Source: an uncultured Bacteroidales bacterium
Lineage (GTDB): Bacteria > Bacteroidota > Bacteroidia > Bacteroidales > UBA3824
Length of the DNA: 7,890 bases
Assembly: GCA_937877455.1 (NCBI GenBank)
Contig: CALFIU010000157.1
Coordinates: forward strand, 1 to 7,890
Direction of reading: 5' to 3'
The translations under genes were made by a program, and so were the position numbers. Below are positions 1 to 7,022 of the stretch, in pieces; the stretch's first letter is position 1; each line of letters begins with the position of its first letter. Below the pieces are notes generated by a model. That model did not search any database. It was not told the DNA's origin and worked only from the letters and a program-made list of their open reading frames with translations.

Positions 1-1178
1 TTATGATTATTTTTTTGAATAATATAGTCTATTTTGAATATATAAATGGTATAAACAGTAGATTCAGAACCGTCAATGATATTGTCATCATCATCTTTTA
101 AATGTTCCCATTGGGATTCCATCAAATCTTCCAACGAATTTGCTTTATTGCCTTGCTCGTCGGTATAGTCGTTAAGCCAAAGATCATTAGCCTTAGCCCA
201 CGCTTCAATTATTCGTTCTTGGTCTTTTCCTTCTCGTTGTCTGCGTTGAAGTCTTTTGAGGGGAGATTCTCTTTTCTTGCTGCTCTGATTTTCAGGTCGT
301 TGCTTACCATTTTCCGAGTTTCTTCCAAGGATAACGGATGCGCTCTCATATATTCTACCGCCTCGTCTGAAAGTTGTTTGTTTTTGCCCCAAAAGGCTGC
401 TATCATATCTTCTAAAGATTTTTGTGCCATTTTCAATATCTGTTATAAGGTTATTTAATTCGTCTAAGGCTTCTTGATTCCATTCGCCAGTTTCAATAGC
501 CTTGTCTATATTATTAAACGTAAGGTTTTCTGAATTATTGTGTAAGGTTGATTCTTTTTGGAATTGTACGTCGCTATTTACATTTTGTTTTGATATATGC
601 AAATCTGCGATAGCTTTATTTAATGCGGCTTTTGTGTTTGCGATGTTAGCATCAATATTACGCCTTGTATCTCTTGTACCGTTTGAGGTAGGCGTAAGAT
701 TCTGATTGATAAAATCAATATGTGTTCCTGTCGCCTTTACTTTGTGATTTTCAAATTTACCTCGCAAGTCGCCATATTTTTTGTCTAACGCTTCTGCAAT
801 TTGGCGCAATACTGGGATTCCATAAAAGTCAAGTATTTCTTCTTCTGTTGTTTTGTTTAGCCAACCATCTTCTCCAAATCCAAAGAAAGGATACCACTTG
901 CCTGTTGGTACATTATTTTTGCCACCTAAACCTGTTGAGATGTAGAACGGCATTTTGAAACCGTTGATGTCAACAACGCAAATGATACGTTCACTACAAT
1001 CGATGAATTGAGACTTACCAGAAGAATACTCTTTTTTCTTTTCCTTGTCGTTCCAACTGACTGTTTCATACGGAATTTCAGGCAAATTGGTAATTGCATC
1101 TTCTAATTCTTCTTCAGTCAACTCATACGTTTCATCCAAGTCTATGTCAACAGGTGCATTGATTTCTGCAATACGCTT
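1..1178 (-). CDS. Continuation of the polyvalent mobile-element-type protein (partial, runs off window)
   Basis: A frame with no stop runs from 1253 to the window edge. Convincing protein sequence begins at Lys codon 1178-1176 (KRIAEINAPVDIDLD) and spans about 392 residues; the first in-frame ATG is at 953. In order, it has an acidic segment (ETYELTEEELEDAI), then a domain with FKMPFYISTGLGGKNNVPTG and KWYPFFGFGEDGWLNK ending ALDKKYGDLRG. A linker rich in Asn follows, then GGRIYESASVILGR, then a helix QERIIEAWAKANDLWLNDY, and finally GSESTVY near 70-51. The YPFFG-x-G-x-DGW block and the GxExxVY block are ones I associate, from memory, with the large multi-domain polyvalent proteins of Bacteroidota phages and conjugative elements. 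Individual functions are unknown. It lacks a proper start and is probably the 3' part of the gene broken at 1150-1253. A 74-codon frame from ATG 430 overlaps it. Confidence 0.6.
209..430 (-). CDS. Possible overlapping small gene, 73 aa, inside the polyvalent gene
   Basis: An ATG at 430 opens a frame in a different phase of the same strand, ending at TAA 211-209. The product reads like a real small protein: helix MAQKSLEDMIAAFWGKNKQ, then LSDEAVEYMRAHPLSLEETR and a charged tail KDFNADNEKEKTKNE. The enclosing frame is also open and protein-like here (GGRIYESASVILGR), and it clearly resumes as the true frame below 209. So either both phases are coding or one is a chance frame. In related elements a small gene may normally end within the start of the next one. 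I cannot tell which applies. Confidence 0.3.
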   Translation of the reverse strand: MAQKSLEDMIAAFWGKNKQLSDEAVEYMRAHPLSLEETRKMVSNDLKIRAARKENLPSKDFNADNEKEKTKNE

Positions 1179-1686
1179 GTTCCATTTCCTCGTCAGACAA
1201 GAACTGCACGTCGTCGCCAAAGATTTTTTGCATCTGATGTTGTAGTTGCTGCATCATGTTGGCAACCTGTGTTTCGTTGAGTACGACGGTCTTGGGCTTG
1301 CCAAGTGCTTCGTAGTTGTTCTTGACAAACTCGATGTACTGCCTGAATGTCTGTACGCTGCGCAATGTGCTATGGTATTCGGGGTTCTGTGATGCCGATT
1401 CTTGCAGACGTTGCTCCATGCTTTCAAGTTCGGCAATCTGCTTGTCGAACTCTGAGATTGCCGCTTGACGTTGTGCTTCGCTTGCTTTGCGCTGTTTTGC
1501 CTTGCGTTGACTAACATTTGTTGTAGGTGTAGATTTCGGAGTTTCAGTTGGGTTCTGCTCTGTAACCAGCTGAGGTTTTTCCGATGTATTCTCAGTTGTA
1601 CTCTGTGCGCTCTGTGTGTCTGTGACTGCGCTCTGTAAAATTGGCTCTTGCCTTATTACTGTTTGAACAAAATCAGCAGAATTCAA
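1147..1686 (-). pseudogene. Upstream fragment of a polyvalent mobile-element-type protein (5'-truncated, then frame-broken)
   Basis: This is an open frame of 179 aa whose only available start is TTG at 1686, with an in-frame TGA 24 nt above it and no ATG. Residues 1-60 are a low-complexity linker rich in Thr, Gln, Ser and Pro. Residues 60-150 are helical (KQRKASEAQRQAAISEFDKQ, QTFRQYIEFVKNNYEAL), followed by NETQVANMMQQLQHQMQKIF and an acidic segment ending SDEEME. After that the frame runs into poor sequence (QAYCRNQCTC) and TGA at 1149-1147, while the +1 frame continues with good protein sequence to the window edge. I read it as an internal piece of a very large Bacteroidota mobile-element ('polyvalent') protein. 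From 1261 to 1500 its GC content is near 50 percent by hand count, clearly higher than its continuation (30-40 percent). Confidence 0.5.
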
Positions 1687-1765
1687 GTTGAAAATGCAAC
1701 ATTTTTTTCAAAATCCACCCAAAATTTTGTACCAGTGGCAAAAACAAAACTTGTCGAGTGATTTT
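1687..1765 (-). other. Spacer between the Toprim gene and the mobile-element gene remnant; left boundary of the defence island
   Basis: These 79 nt hold no gene. The AT-rich spacer contains the perfect 10-bp palindrome CAAAATTTTG with weak flanking CCAC/GTGG pairing, but no GC-rich hairpin plus T-run that I would call a terminator. A TGA closes the downstream gene's frame just above its first possible start (TTG 1686), so that gene has no proper 5' end here. It looks like the edge of an insertion or a recombination scar. Confidence 0.4.
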
Positions 1766-2617
1766 TTACATTATCAACGCCTCTTGCTCCAATCCTTTCT
1801 GATATTTATTAATCAGATTATAAATGTTTTTTACGGTATCGTCCTGACCGTTGAGGTCAAAGTTAATTTTTTGATTATAAAATAGTTCACGATTGCCGTG
1901 GAGTTCAAAATAGTGTTCCAAATTCTTCGGGACAAAAAGGTGGGCACGGTCAGGAAGGTGTTTTTGATACTCGTTGACGAAAATATTTAGCCCGGCAAAA
2001 TCGTAGTCGCCAAAATGATAGTACGGATTACGAATTTTGAGCATCCAATTGATGAAATCCTTGCTTTGATTTTGTGGATAACGACTTACAAACAAGCATT
2101 TTGCAAAATCGAATAAATGCTTTTGGCGGTCTATTAAGCGGAAATTTTCGGCGTTTTCGATTCCGACAATAATGACATCTTCTTCGATTGTAAAATGTTC
2201 ATAATCAGATATAAAAACAAATGTTCCGCCAATCGGGTCTATCGTAAAATCTCGACCGTTAATTTTTGCGGCGATTGGCTGGATAGTGTTGACAAGAAAA
2301 CCGGTGAAGGTGCGTACTTGTTCTGTTTTGGAGTTAGAAGACGCTTTCACAAGGTCGGCACGCGATAAATTCTCCGATTGTTTGAGAGTGTTTATGTATT
2401 GCAACAAATCGTTGATACCAAATTTGCGGAACAGATAGTTGGTAAGTGCAACGCTATTGTTTAAGGTCAAAACTTGTTTGCCACGACCGCTGATTACGAC
2501 GATATTTTCCGAAATCAATTCTTCGGCAATTTCACCTTTGAAACTACTTTTTGACAATTGTTCGCCGTTGAAAATCCGTTGTAACTTTTCTGCCAATGAT
2601 ATTGTCAACTTGCTCAT
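1766..2617 (-). CDS. jetD: Toprim-domain nuclease subunit of Wadjet-type system (JetD/MksG-like)
   Basis: JetD is the TopoVI-A-like subunit that cleaves plasmid DNA once the Wadjet condensin has extruded a loop. This protein is 283 aa, starting at ATG 2617, which shares one base with the stop of the SMC-like gene, so translation is coupled. Residues 1-80 look like a winged-helix region. Residues 88-125 contain a conserved-looking link (SKTEQVRTFTGFLVN ... PIAAKING). The Toprim fold follows: strand DVIIVGIENAENF with the metal-binding Glu154, then after about 50 residues YYHFGDYDFAGLNIF with the DxD pair Asp204 and Asp206 preceded by Gly203. These three acidic residues are the Toprim signature, and all are present. 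At 283 aa it is shorter than the roughly 350-400 aa usual for JetD, mainly because the N-terminal DNA-binding region is small. It ends at TAA 1768-1766 and appears intact. Without a working SMC ATPase it would lack its activator. Confidence 0.78.
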   Translation of the reverse strand: MSKLTISLAEKLQRIFNGEQLSKSSFKGEIAEELISENIVVISGRGKQVLTLNNSVALTNYLFRKFGINDLLQYINTLKQSENLSRADLVKASSNSKTEQVRTFTGFLVNTIQPIAAKINGRDFTIDPIGGTFVFISDYEHFTIEEDVIIVGIENAENFRLIDRQKHLFDFAKCLFVSRYPQNQSKDFINWMLKIRNPYYHFGDYDFAGLNIFVNEYQKHLPDRAHLFVPKNLEHYFELHGNRELFYNQKINFDLNGQDDTVKNIYNLINKYQKGLEQEALIM

Positions 2618-5600
2618 TATTTGCTAATTAATCGTGTTACAGTAGTCTTATTGTCATTACTTCTCCGCAAAATGTACGTGTATTTGTAGTCAAGCACATT
2701 TGTTGGATTTGGCGACGAATTAATAAGGATGATATTCCTCTCGTTGGCAAAATTCAAAATGCCTTTAATGTTGGTGGAATGGAGTTTGCCAATTTCGTCC
2801 ATCATACAATGGAGCATAAATTCTGATTTGGTTTTCTTTATTGAACGTTCTTTGAAAACGTTGAGCAACAATATGTTAATCATTGCCTTAATCAAAATAT
2901 CAGTTCCTTCGCTGCCCACGTTTGAGAGTTTTTGAACCCAACCTGAATCTTGGTTGTTTTCCACAATGCGGAATTTCAATTCAAACGAATCGGAAAGCGT
3001 AATGTACTCTGTTTTTGAATTAGCGATTTCTTTGTTGAGATAAATCAGAAGTTCTACCGCCTTTGCATTTTTTTCGTTTCTATCTCCGCCCTGACTAAAA
3101 AGGTCGTTTATACCGCCGAAACTGCCAAGGTTTTCGGTTTGAAACTTCTTGATTTCTACAAGTGCCTGAAAAATGCTGTTGCCACTTGGTGCGATGTCAA
3201 GTTGTAAAGAATTGATTGCACCTACAAAATTTCTACTTTTAAAGTCGTTGTTAATGTCATTGACGATTCCTTCGATTTCGCCAGTTTTGCTGATAAGTTG
3301 CTGAATTTCAGAACCTATCAACTTAACAATATCGGCAAAGCGGTCTTGAAAACGTTTTTGGACTTCGCCAAATTTGTTTTCACGGATAAATTCGTCTAAA
3401 TTTTCGGCAAACTGAAAATAATCTTCATTTATTGAAAATTTTGTCTTGAATTTAAACAGGTTTTTCTCATCAAAATTCCCCGAAAATTTATTGATGTCGG
3501 TGCGCATTTGCTCGTATTCGCTGTGGTAGGTATTTGATTTTGAATTAATTTCGTCGATGATTCTTGAGCATTTTTGGTCGTTGGAATCTATCTGAGAATA
3601 ATTTTCCACGTATGCCTGCAACGATTTAAACTGTTCGCTCTGAGCAAATTCATCGTATTTCTCAATTTCAGAATTAATGTTGTTGAGTTTCAATTGCAGT
3701 TGGCTATGATTTTGACGTTCAGCGGACAGAAGATTAACAATTGAAGATTTTTCCGCATTGAATTTCTCTGTTTCAAAATTCAAATTGCTATTCAGATTGT
3801 CTAATTTTGCCGTAAATTCAGGCAGACGGTCAAACAGTTCGCGTTTGTCGTTGCGATAATTCGACACCAAATCGCGATGCTGTTTAATGAACAAAAGTTC
3901 GTCTTCGCATTGTTTTATTTGCCTTTCCAAATTGGTGATTTTTTCGGTGTCAGCACCTTTGGATTGCAATTCATTTTGACGCAATTGGTCAGCTTCAGCA
4001 ATTTTAGTTTTGCAAATGTTTTCGGCTTCAACAATTTCATTGTTAATGCTTTTTATTGTCAAATCGTATTGATTTTTCCTTTGTTCTAATTGCAAATTGC
4101 GTTCTTGATTTTGCGCATTGATTTTGTCATCGATTTGTTTCTGAAAACCTTTTTTTTCGTTTTCGATTGACAGTTTTTCGCTGTTCAGTTTTGTCAATTG
4201 AGCCTTGAAATCTGCAATTAATTTTGCCTTATCATCAATGGCTTTTTGCTGCAAATTTTTATAATCAATTTGCTTTGTTTCAAATTTAGGTTGCGACTGG
4301 GTAAGTTGATAATCAGCCTTTTGACGGCGGTCGTTGAGGTTTTTAGCATCACGATTGCAAACAATTTGCAGTTTTTGGATTTCATCGTCCTTTTGTTTTA
4401 GAGCGTCTTGAATTTGCTTGGTGATTATCAAAATTTTCTCTTGAATTTGTTGTTTTTCAGCGTTGTAGTCGTCGATAGTCTTGACTTTTTTCTCGATTTT
4501 CTCGATGTCTATTTCTACGCCGTAAAGATTTGTATTTTCAATATGCGAGAGTTGTGGATTAAGGTTTTTGCTAAACAATACGTCGTCGCTAACTACCTTA
4601 CCAATAGAGTTTTCCCAACCGCTAACTTCATTATTGAGCCAATCATAGAACGAGCCTTTGTAGTTTTCGATTTTGCTATCAATCTCCGACGATTTGTTGC
4701 TCAATTCTGTTTTGTGAGTTTTAAGTTTTTCGATTTCAATATCGAAAGATTTTGATTTTAATTCTTTTTCCTTTTCAAAATTTTTCGTGAGCAATTCTTT
4801 TTCTTTCTTGACAAATTCGAGTTCCGAATTACTTGCAGAGATAATTTGACTTAATTTGTCAAGTTCAGTTTTTAGATTATCAAGTTCGTTTTTATACAAA
4901 TCGGTCTGTTGACAAACTTGAAAATCGATGTTTTTTTGATTAATTTCCGATTGTTTTCCGTGAATTTTATCGTCAAAATACGTCAATTTTTCTTGACTTT
5001 GATTTTCAATCTCTTTAACGATTTCGGCGTTTTGTGTTTTGATTTTTTCGCAGTCAGAAAGATAAATTTCCCTTGCAGAAATCTTACTGGCTTCTTTGTT
5101 GTTTTTCAACTGTTTTAAGTCGTTTTCGTATTGTTTTATAATTTCATTGAAACGGCTTTCGATGTCGCGAAATTTGTCGGTCATTATATTTTTTTCCGTT
5201 TCCAACGACCGTTTTTTCTCCGCTACGTTTTCTTCGTTTTCAACACGGATGATTACGTTTTTGATGTCGTTGTCGTCATAAAATTTTTGCTTGTTGTTTG
5301 CCTTGTCAATCTCGCCAGAAATCTTGCCAATTTCTTGGTTTAATTGACTTTTTATAGACTCAAAACTTTTGCTCAAACTCTCAATTTTGTTTTCCAATTC
5401 TTTTATTTTGTCGTTGGATAAATTCAAAAAATTGTCGGTTTCTGGTTTTTCGTTTTGAAAACGGTTATACGCAAAACCAAGTTTTGAAGCCAATTGTTGT
5501 TTTTCTTTATTAATGAAAATCAAGTTGTTATAAGTTTCGCCTATCTTTTTTGCAAGTTTTTCGACGATGGAATTGCCGCGTTGGTCTTTTTCTGTCCAAC

Positions 5601-5787
5601 GTTTGATGTCGGCAATGTCTTTGTCGAAATCCTTCAAATGGTTGGTGTAACGCGAGAGTTCAACGGGCGGTGTGCCGTCTTCAAGCGACGAAATAATTGT
5701 CTGTTTGATTACCGACGCATCAAGTTTTGTGTTGAGAAAAACATTGCTGATTGTAAGCGGAACTTTCTGATACTGTTTGCTTTCCAA
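2617..5787 (-). CDS. jetC: SMC/MukB-like ATPase of Wadjet-type condensin (JetC-like), N-terminally truncated: no Walker A
   Basis: This 1056-aa cytoplasmic SMC-like protein would extrude DNA loops as the motor of a Wadjet complex. Residues 1-119 look like the end of an N-terminal head lobe. Residues 120-375 are coiled coil. Residues 378-427 form a compact hinge-like insert (YDWLNNEVSGWENSIGKVV ... LNPQLSHIENTNLYGVEID). Residues 428 to about 760 are coiled coil, and the rest is the C-terminal head. That head has an ABC signature-like LSNVGSEGTD (954-963) and a Walker B with catalytic Glu, FMLHCMMDEIG (Asp997, Glu998), followed by HSTNIKGIL as D-loop region. No GxxxxGK[ST] Walker A occurs anywhere in it, although SMC, MukB and JetC proteins carry one near the N-terminus. 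The frame starts at TTG 5787 and stays open only to 5835 without any ATG. The Walker A lobe, about 150-200 residues, is therefore missing. The stop overlaps the start of the Toprim gene (TAATG). The hinge insert recalls DUF3584-type ATP-binding proteins from memory only. Confidence 0.75.
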   Translation of the reverse strand: MESKQYQKVPLTISNVFLNTKLDASVIKQTIISSLEDGTPPVELSRYTNHLKDFDKDIADIKRWTEKDQRGNSIVEKLAKKIGETYNNLIFINKEKQQLASKLGFAYNRFQNEKPETDNFLNLSNDKIKELENKIESLSKSFESIKSQLNQEIGKISGEIDKANNKQKFYDDNDIKNVIIRVENEENVAEKKRSLETEKNIMTDKFRDIESRFNEIIKQYENDLKQLKNNKEASKISAREIYLSDCEKIKTQNAEIVKEIENQSQEKLTYFDDKIHGKQSEINQKNIDFQVCQQTDLYKNELDNLKTELDKLSQIISASNSELEFVKKEKELLTKNFEKEKELKSKSFDIEIEKLKTHKTELSNKSSEIDSKIENYKGSFYDWLNNEVSGWENSIGKVVSDDVLFSKNLNPQLSHIENTNLYGVEIDIEKIEKKVKTIDDYNAEKQQIQEKILIITKQIQDALKQKDDEIQKLQIVCNRDAKNLNDRRQKADYQLTQSQPKFETKQIDYKNLQQKAIDDKAKLIADFKAQLTKLNSEKLSIENEKKGFQKQIDDKINAQNQERNLQLEQRKNQYDLTIKSINNEIVEAENICKTKIAEADQLRQNELQSKGADTEKITNLERQIKQCEDELLFIKQHRDLVSNYRNDKRELFDRLPEFTAKLDNLNSNLNFETEKFNAEKSSIVNLLSAERQNHSQLQLKLNNINSEIEKYDEFAQSEQFKSLQAYVENYSQIDSNDQKCSRIIDEINSKSNTYHSEYEQMRTDINKFSGNFDEKNLFKFKTKFSINEDYFQFAENLDEFIRENKFGEVQKRFQDRFADIVKLIGSEIQQLISKTGEIEGIVNDINNDFKSRNFVGAINSLQLDIAPSGNSIFQALVEIKKFQTENLGSFGGINDLFSQGGDRNEKNAKAVELLIYLNKEIANSKTEYITLSDSFELKFRIVENNQDSGWVQKLSNVGSEGTDILIKAMINILLLNVFKERSIKKTKSEFMLHCMMDEIGKLHSTNIKGILNFANERNIILINSSPNPTNVLDYKYTYILRRSNDNKTTVTRLISK

Positions 5788-5821
5788 CAGATAGTAATTG
5801 CGAAATTGTCTTTCGATTTGT

Positions 5822-6073
5822 TCATTGTTTATGTGTTACAACAGCAAATTTTACACCGTTTTTTTCTTGATAATTGTTATCAAATACCAAATCTTTTTCG
5901 TACAGCGACACCAATTGACAATAAATTAACACAATATCCTCAAAATCAACATCTTTTGGGAAAGTATACGACTCCATAAAATCCAACAAATTGCTATATC
6001 CCGATGCCAAAAAAGCGTTTTTTATGACCTCGTGATTGATAAAGATTTCTTCTTCGGTCTTGGTGTCGAGCAA
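5822..6073 (-). pseudogene. Detached C-terminal part of the kleisin-like (JetA) gene, out of frame with its 5' part
   Basis: An 82-83 residue stretch (first possible start a TTG at 6073) reads TKTEEEIFINHEVIKNAFL, then helix, DFEDIVLIYCQLVSLY, then a short beta wing (DLVFDNNY ... GVKFAVVTHKQ) and TGA at 5824-5822. This is a plausible winged-helix, as expected at a kleisin C-terminus. The same frame stays open upstream to the A7 run at 6117-6123 with sensible sequence (RPIAEDISSELL). One extra A in that run joins it to the 332-aa reading frame to give about 399 aa. The region has no good start codon or ribosome site of its own, so I read it as the 3' end of the same gene. Its TGA overlaps an ATG (ATGA, 5825-5822), an arrangement that normally marks the start of the next operon gene, but that ATG opens only a 38-codon frame. 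Confidence 0.6.
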
Positions 6074-7020
6074 TTCCGACGAAATATCTTCCGCAATGGG
6101 TCTTTTGTTACGCCCGTTTTTTTGCGTTCGGCTATTTTCAAAATGCTTTCACGGACGGCCTCGTCGCCTTGCAATGTGGAGAGCGATAGTTTTAGTGGAT
6201 ATTGAGGCATCGAATCAAAAATCAAATCGTTTTTCTTAGTTAGAACTTCGATAAAATTCGTTGACGATTTTAGAGTTATTTGGTCTTTTAAATATTTGAT
6301 TTTCCGTAGTTTTTCTACAAAAATGCTTTGCGATTGAATTTGGTTGAGGAAGTTGATTATCTGTTTTTTGATTTCGATAAGGTTGTGCTTTGACTTGTCG
6401 AGCGAAATACGGAGTTTGGAGATTATGTTTTGTAGTTCGTCGTCGAGTGTTGCTGCAAAAAAACTTGATTCGTTTTCGTCGATGAGTTTTTCCGATTGTA
6501 TAATCAGCGAGGTGATGTCGTTTGATTTCTTGTCGAAATTTTGAAGTTTTAGTTTTTTGTTTTGATAGTTTGCCTCGGTTTTATAAGTATTTTCCACATT
6601 TCGTTTTAGGTCGATGACGTTTCTAATTGTGATAACGCCAATGTTGCGGAGTGTATTTTTGATTTTACGTATATATTCATTGCGCTTGGTTTCGCCCTTT
6701 TCGTTGAGATAATAAGAGATGTTTTGTTTGATTGTCTCGATGTTTTCGTTGATGTACGAGATGTTGATTTCCTCATTGGCATCAAGTGCTTGCTCGAAAA
6801 AATTGATATACAATTCATCGAGTTCATAAATGTCAGAATGTTCTCTAATTATCTCTTTGTCAACGAGATACTTAATACGCTCGTCCTGATTTTCCAACAC
6901 GTTGGACACGTAGTCGTATTTGAGTCCGTTGAGTTTACGTTTTTCGAAAAAGTCTGTCAAGATTTTTTCCTCGCGTTTCAACATCGCAAATAATTCCCGT
7001 ATGTTGGTGAATTTTGCCAT
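6022..7020 (-). CDS. jetA: Kleisin-like subunit of Wadjet-type condensin (JetA/MksF-like), 5' part of a frameshifted gene
   Basis: In Wadjet, JetA is the kleisin that bridges the two SMC (JetC) heads and binds JetB. This reading frame encodes 332 aa. Residues 1-80 look like a winged-helix domain (VLENQDERIKYLVDKEII, then a short wing SDIYELDELYINFF). Residues 85-265 are almost all helical and rich in Lys, Glu, Asn and Ile, as in a kleisin helical linker. Residues 266-301 start a C-terminal domain. After Lys301 the frame changes character: the last 31 residues are basic and low quality (KIFRRNCSTPRPKKK). The -1 frame continues with an ordinary acidic helical sequence to 5822. Joined at the A7 run (6117-6123), the protein would be about 399 aa, somewhat short for JetA/MksF. 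The family call rests on domain layout and on the neighbouring SMC-like and Toprim genes, not on a diagnostic motif. As sequenced, it lacks its C-terminal winged-helix, the part that contacts the SMC head. Confidence 0.6.
   Translation of the reverse strand: MAKFTNIRELFAMLKREEKILTDFFEKRKLNGLKYDYVSNVLENQDERIKYLVDKEIIREHSDIYELDELYINFFEQALDANEEINISYINENIETIKQNISYYLNEKGETKRNEYIRKIKNTLRNIGVITIRNVIDLKRNVENTYKTEANYQNKKLKLQNFDKKSNDITSLIIQSEKLIDENESSFFAATLDDELQNIISKLRISLDKSKHNLIEIKKQIINFLNQIQSQSIFVEKLRKIKYLKDQITLKSSTNFIEVLTKKNDLIFDSMPQYPLKLSLSTLQGDEAVRESILKIAERKKTGVTKDPLRKIFRRNCSTPRPKKKSLSITRS
6117..6123 (-). other. A7 homopolymer at the frame break in the kleisin-like gene
   Basis: The coding strand reads CGC AAA AAA ACG in the upstream frame. 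Switching to -1 here (equivalent to eight A) joins two high-quality protein segments. It is not a canonical X-XXY-YYZ ribosomal slippery site in this phase, since the base before the two AAA codons is C. A length mutation or a homopolymer sequencing error is therefore more likely than programmed frameshifting, although slippage on the A run cannot be excluded. Confidence 0.65.
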
Positions 7021-7022
7021 TC

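Noticed and set aside
102..458. Plus-strand frame of 118 codons in the polyvalent gene region
   Set aside because: It is antisense to the long minus-strand frame, with composition typical of a shadow frame and no recognisable domain.
1254..1517. Minus-strand frame of 87 codons inside the upstream polyvalent fragment
   Set aside because: Its product is rich in Ser, Arg and His with no regular secondary-structure pattern, unlike the enclosing 179-aa frame.
1700..1765. Rho-independent terminator after the Toprim gene
   Set aside because: There is only a 10-bp AT palindrome with weak flanking pairing and no GC-rich stem followed by a T run.
4408..4755. Plus-strand open frames of 60-160 codons across the SMC-like gene (for example 4408-4755 and 5494-5979)
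   Set aside because: They are rich in Phe, Leu and Val, as expected for the antisense of a Lys/Glu/Asn-rich coiled coil, and lack credible starts or domains.
5709..5825. 38-codon frame from the ATG overlapping the kleisin-like stop (ATGA), as a jetB gene
   Set aside because: The product (MNKSKDNFAITICWKANSIR and on) is short, has no MukE/JetB-like helices and lies over the better SMC-like frame. At most its first few codons are a remnant of a jetB start.
6117..6123. Canonical programmed -1 ribosomal frameshift at the A7 run
   Set aside because: The phase is C-AAA-AAA-ACG, so the P-site codon would have to re-pair on CAA. I also checked by eye and saw no strong stimulatory hairpin just downstream.
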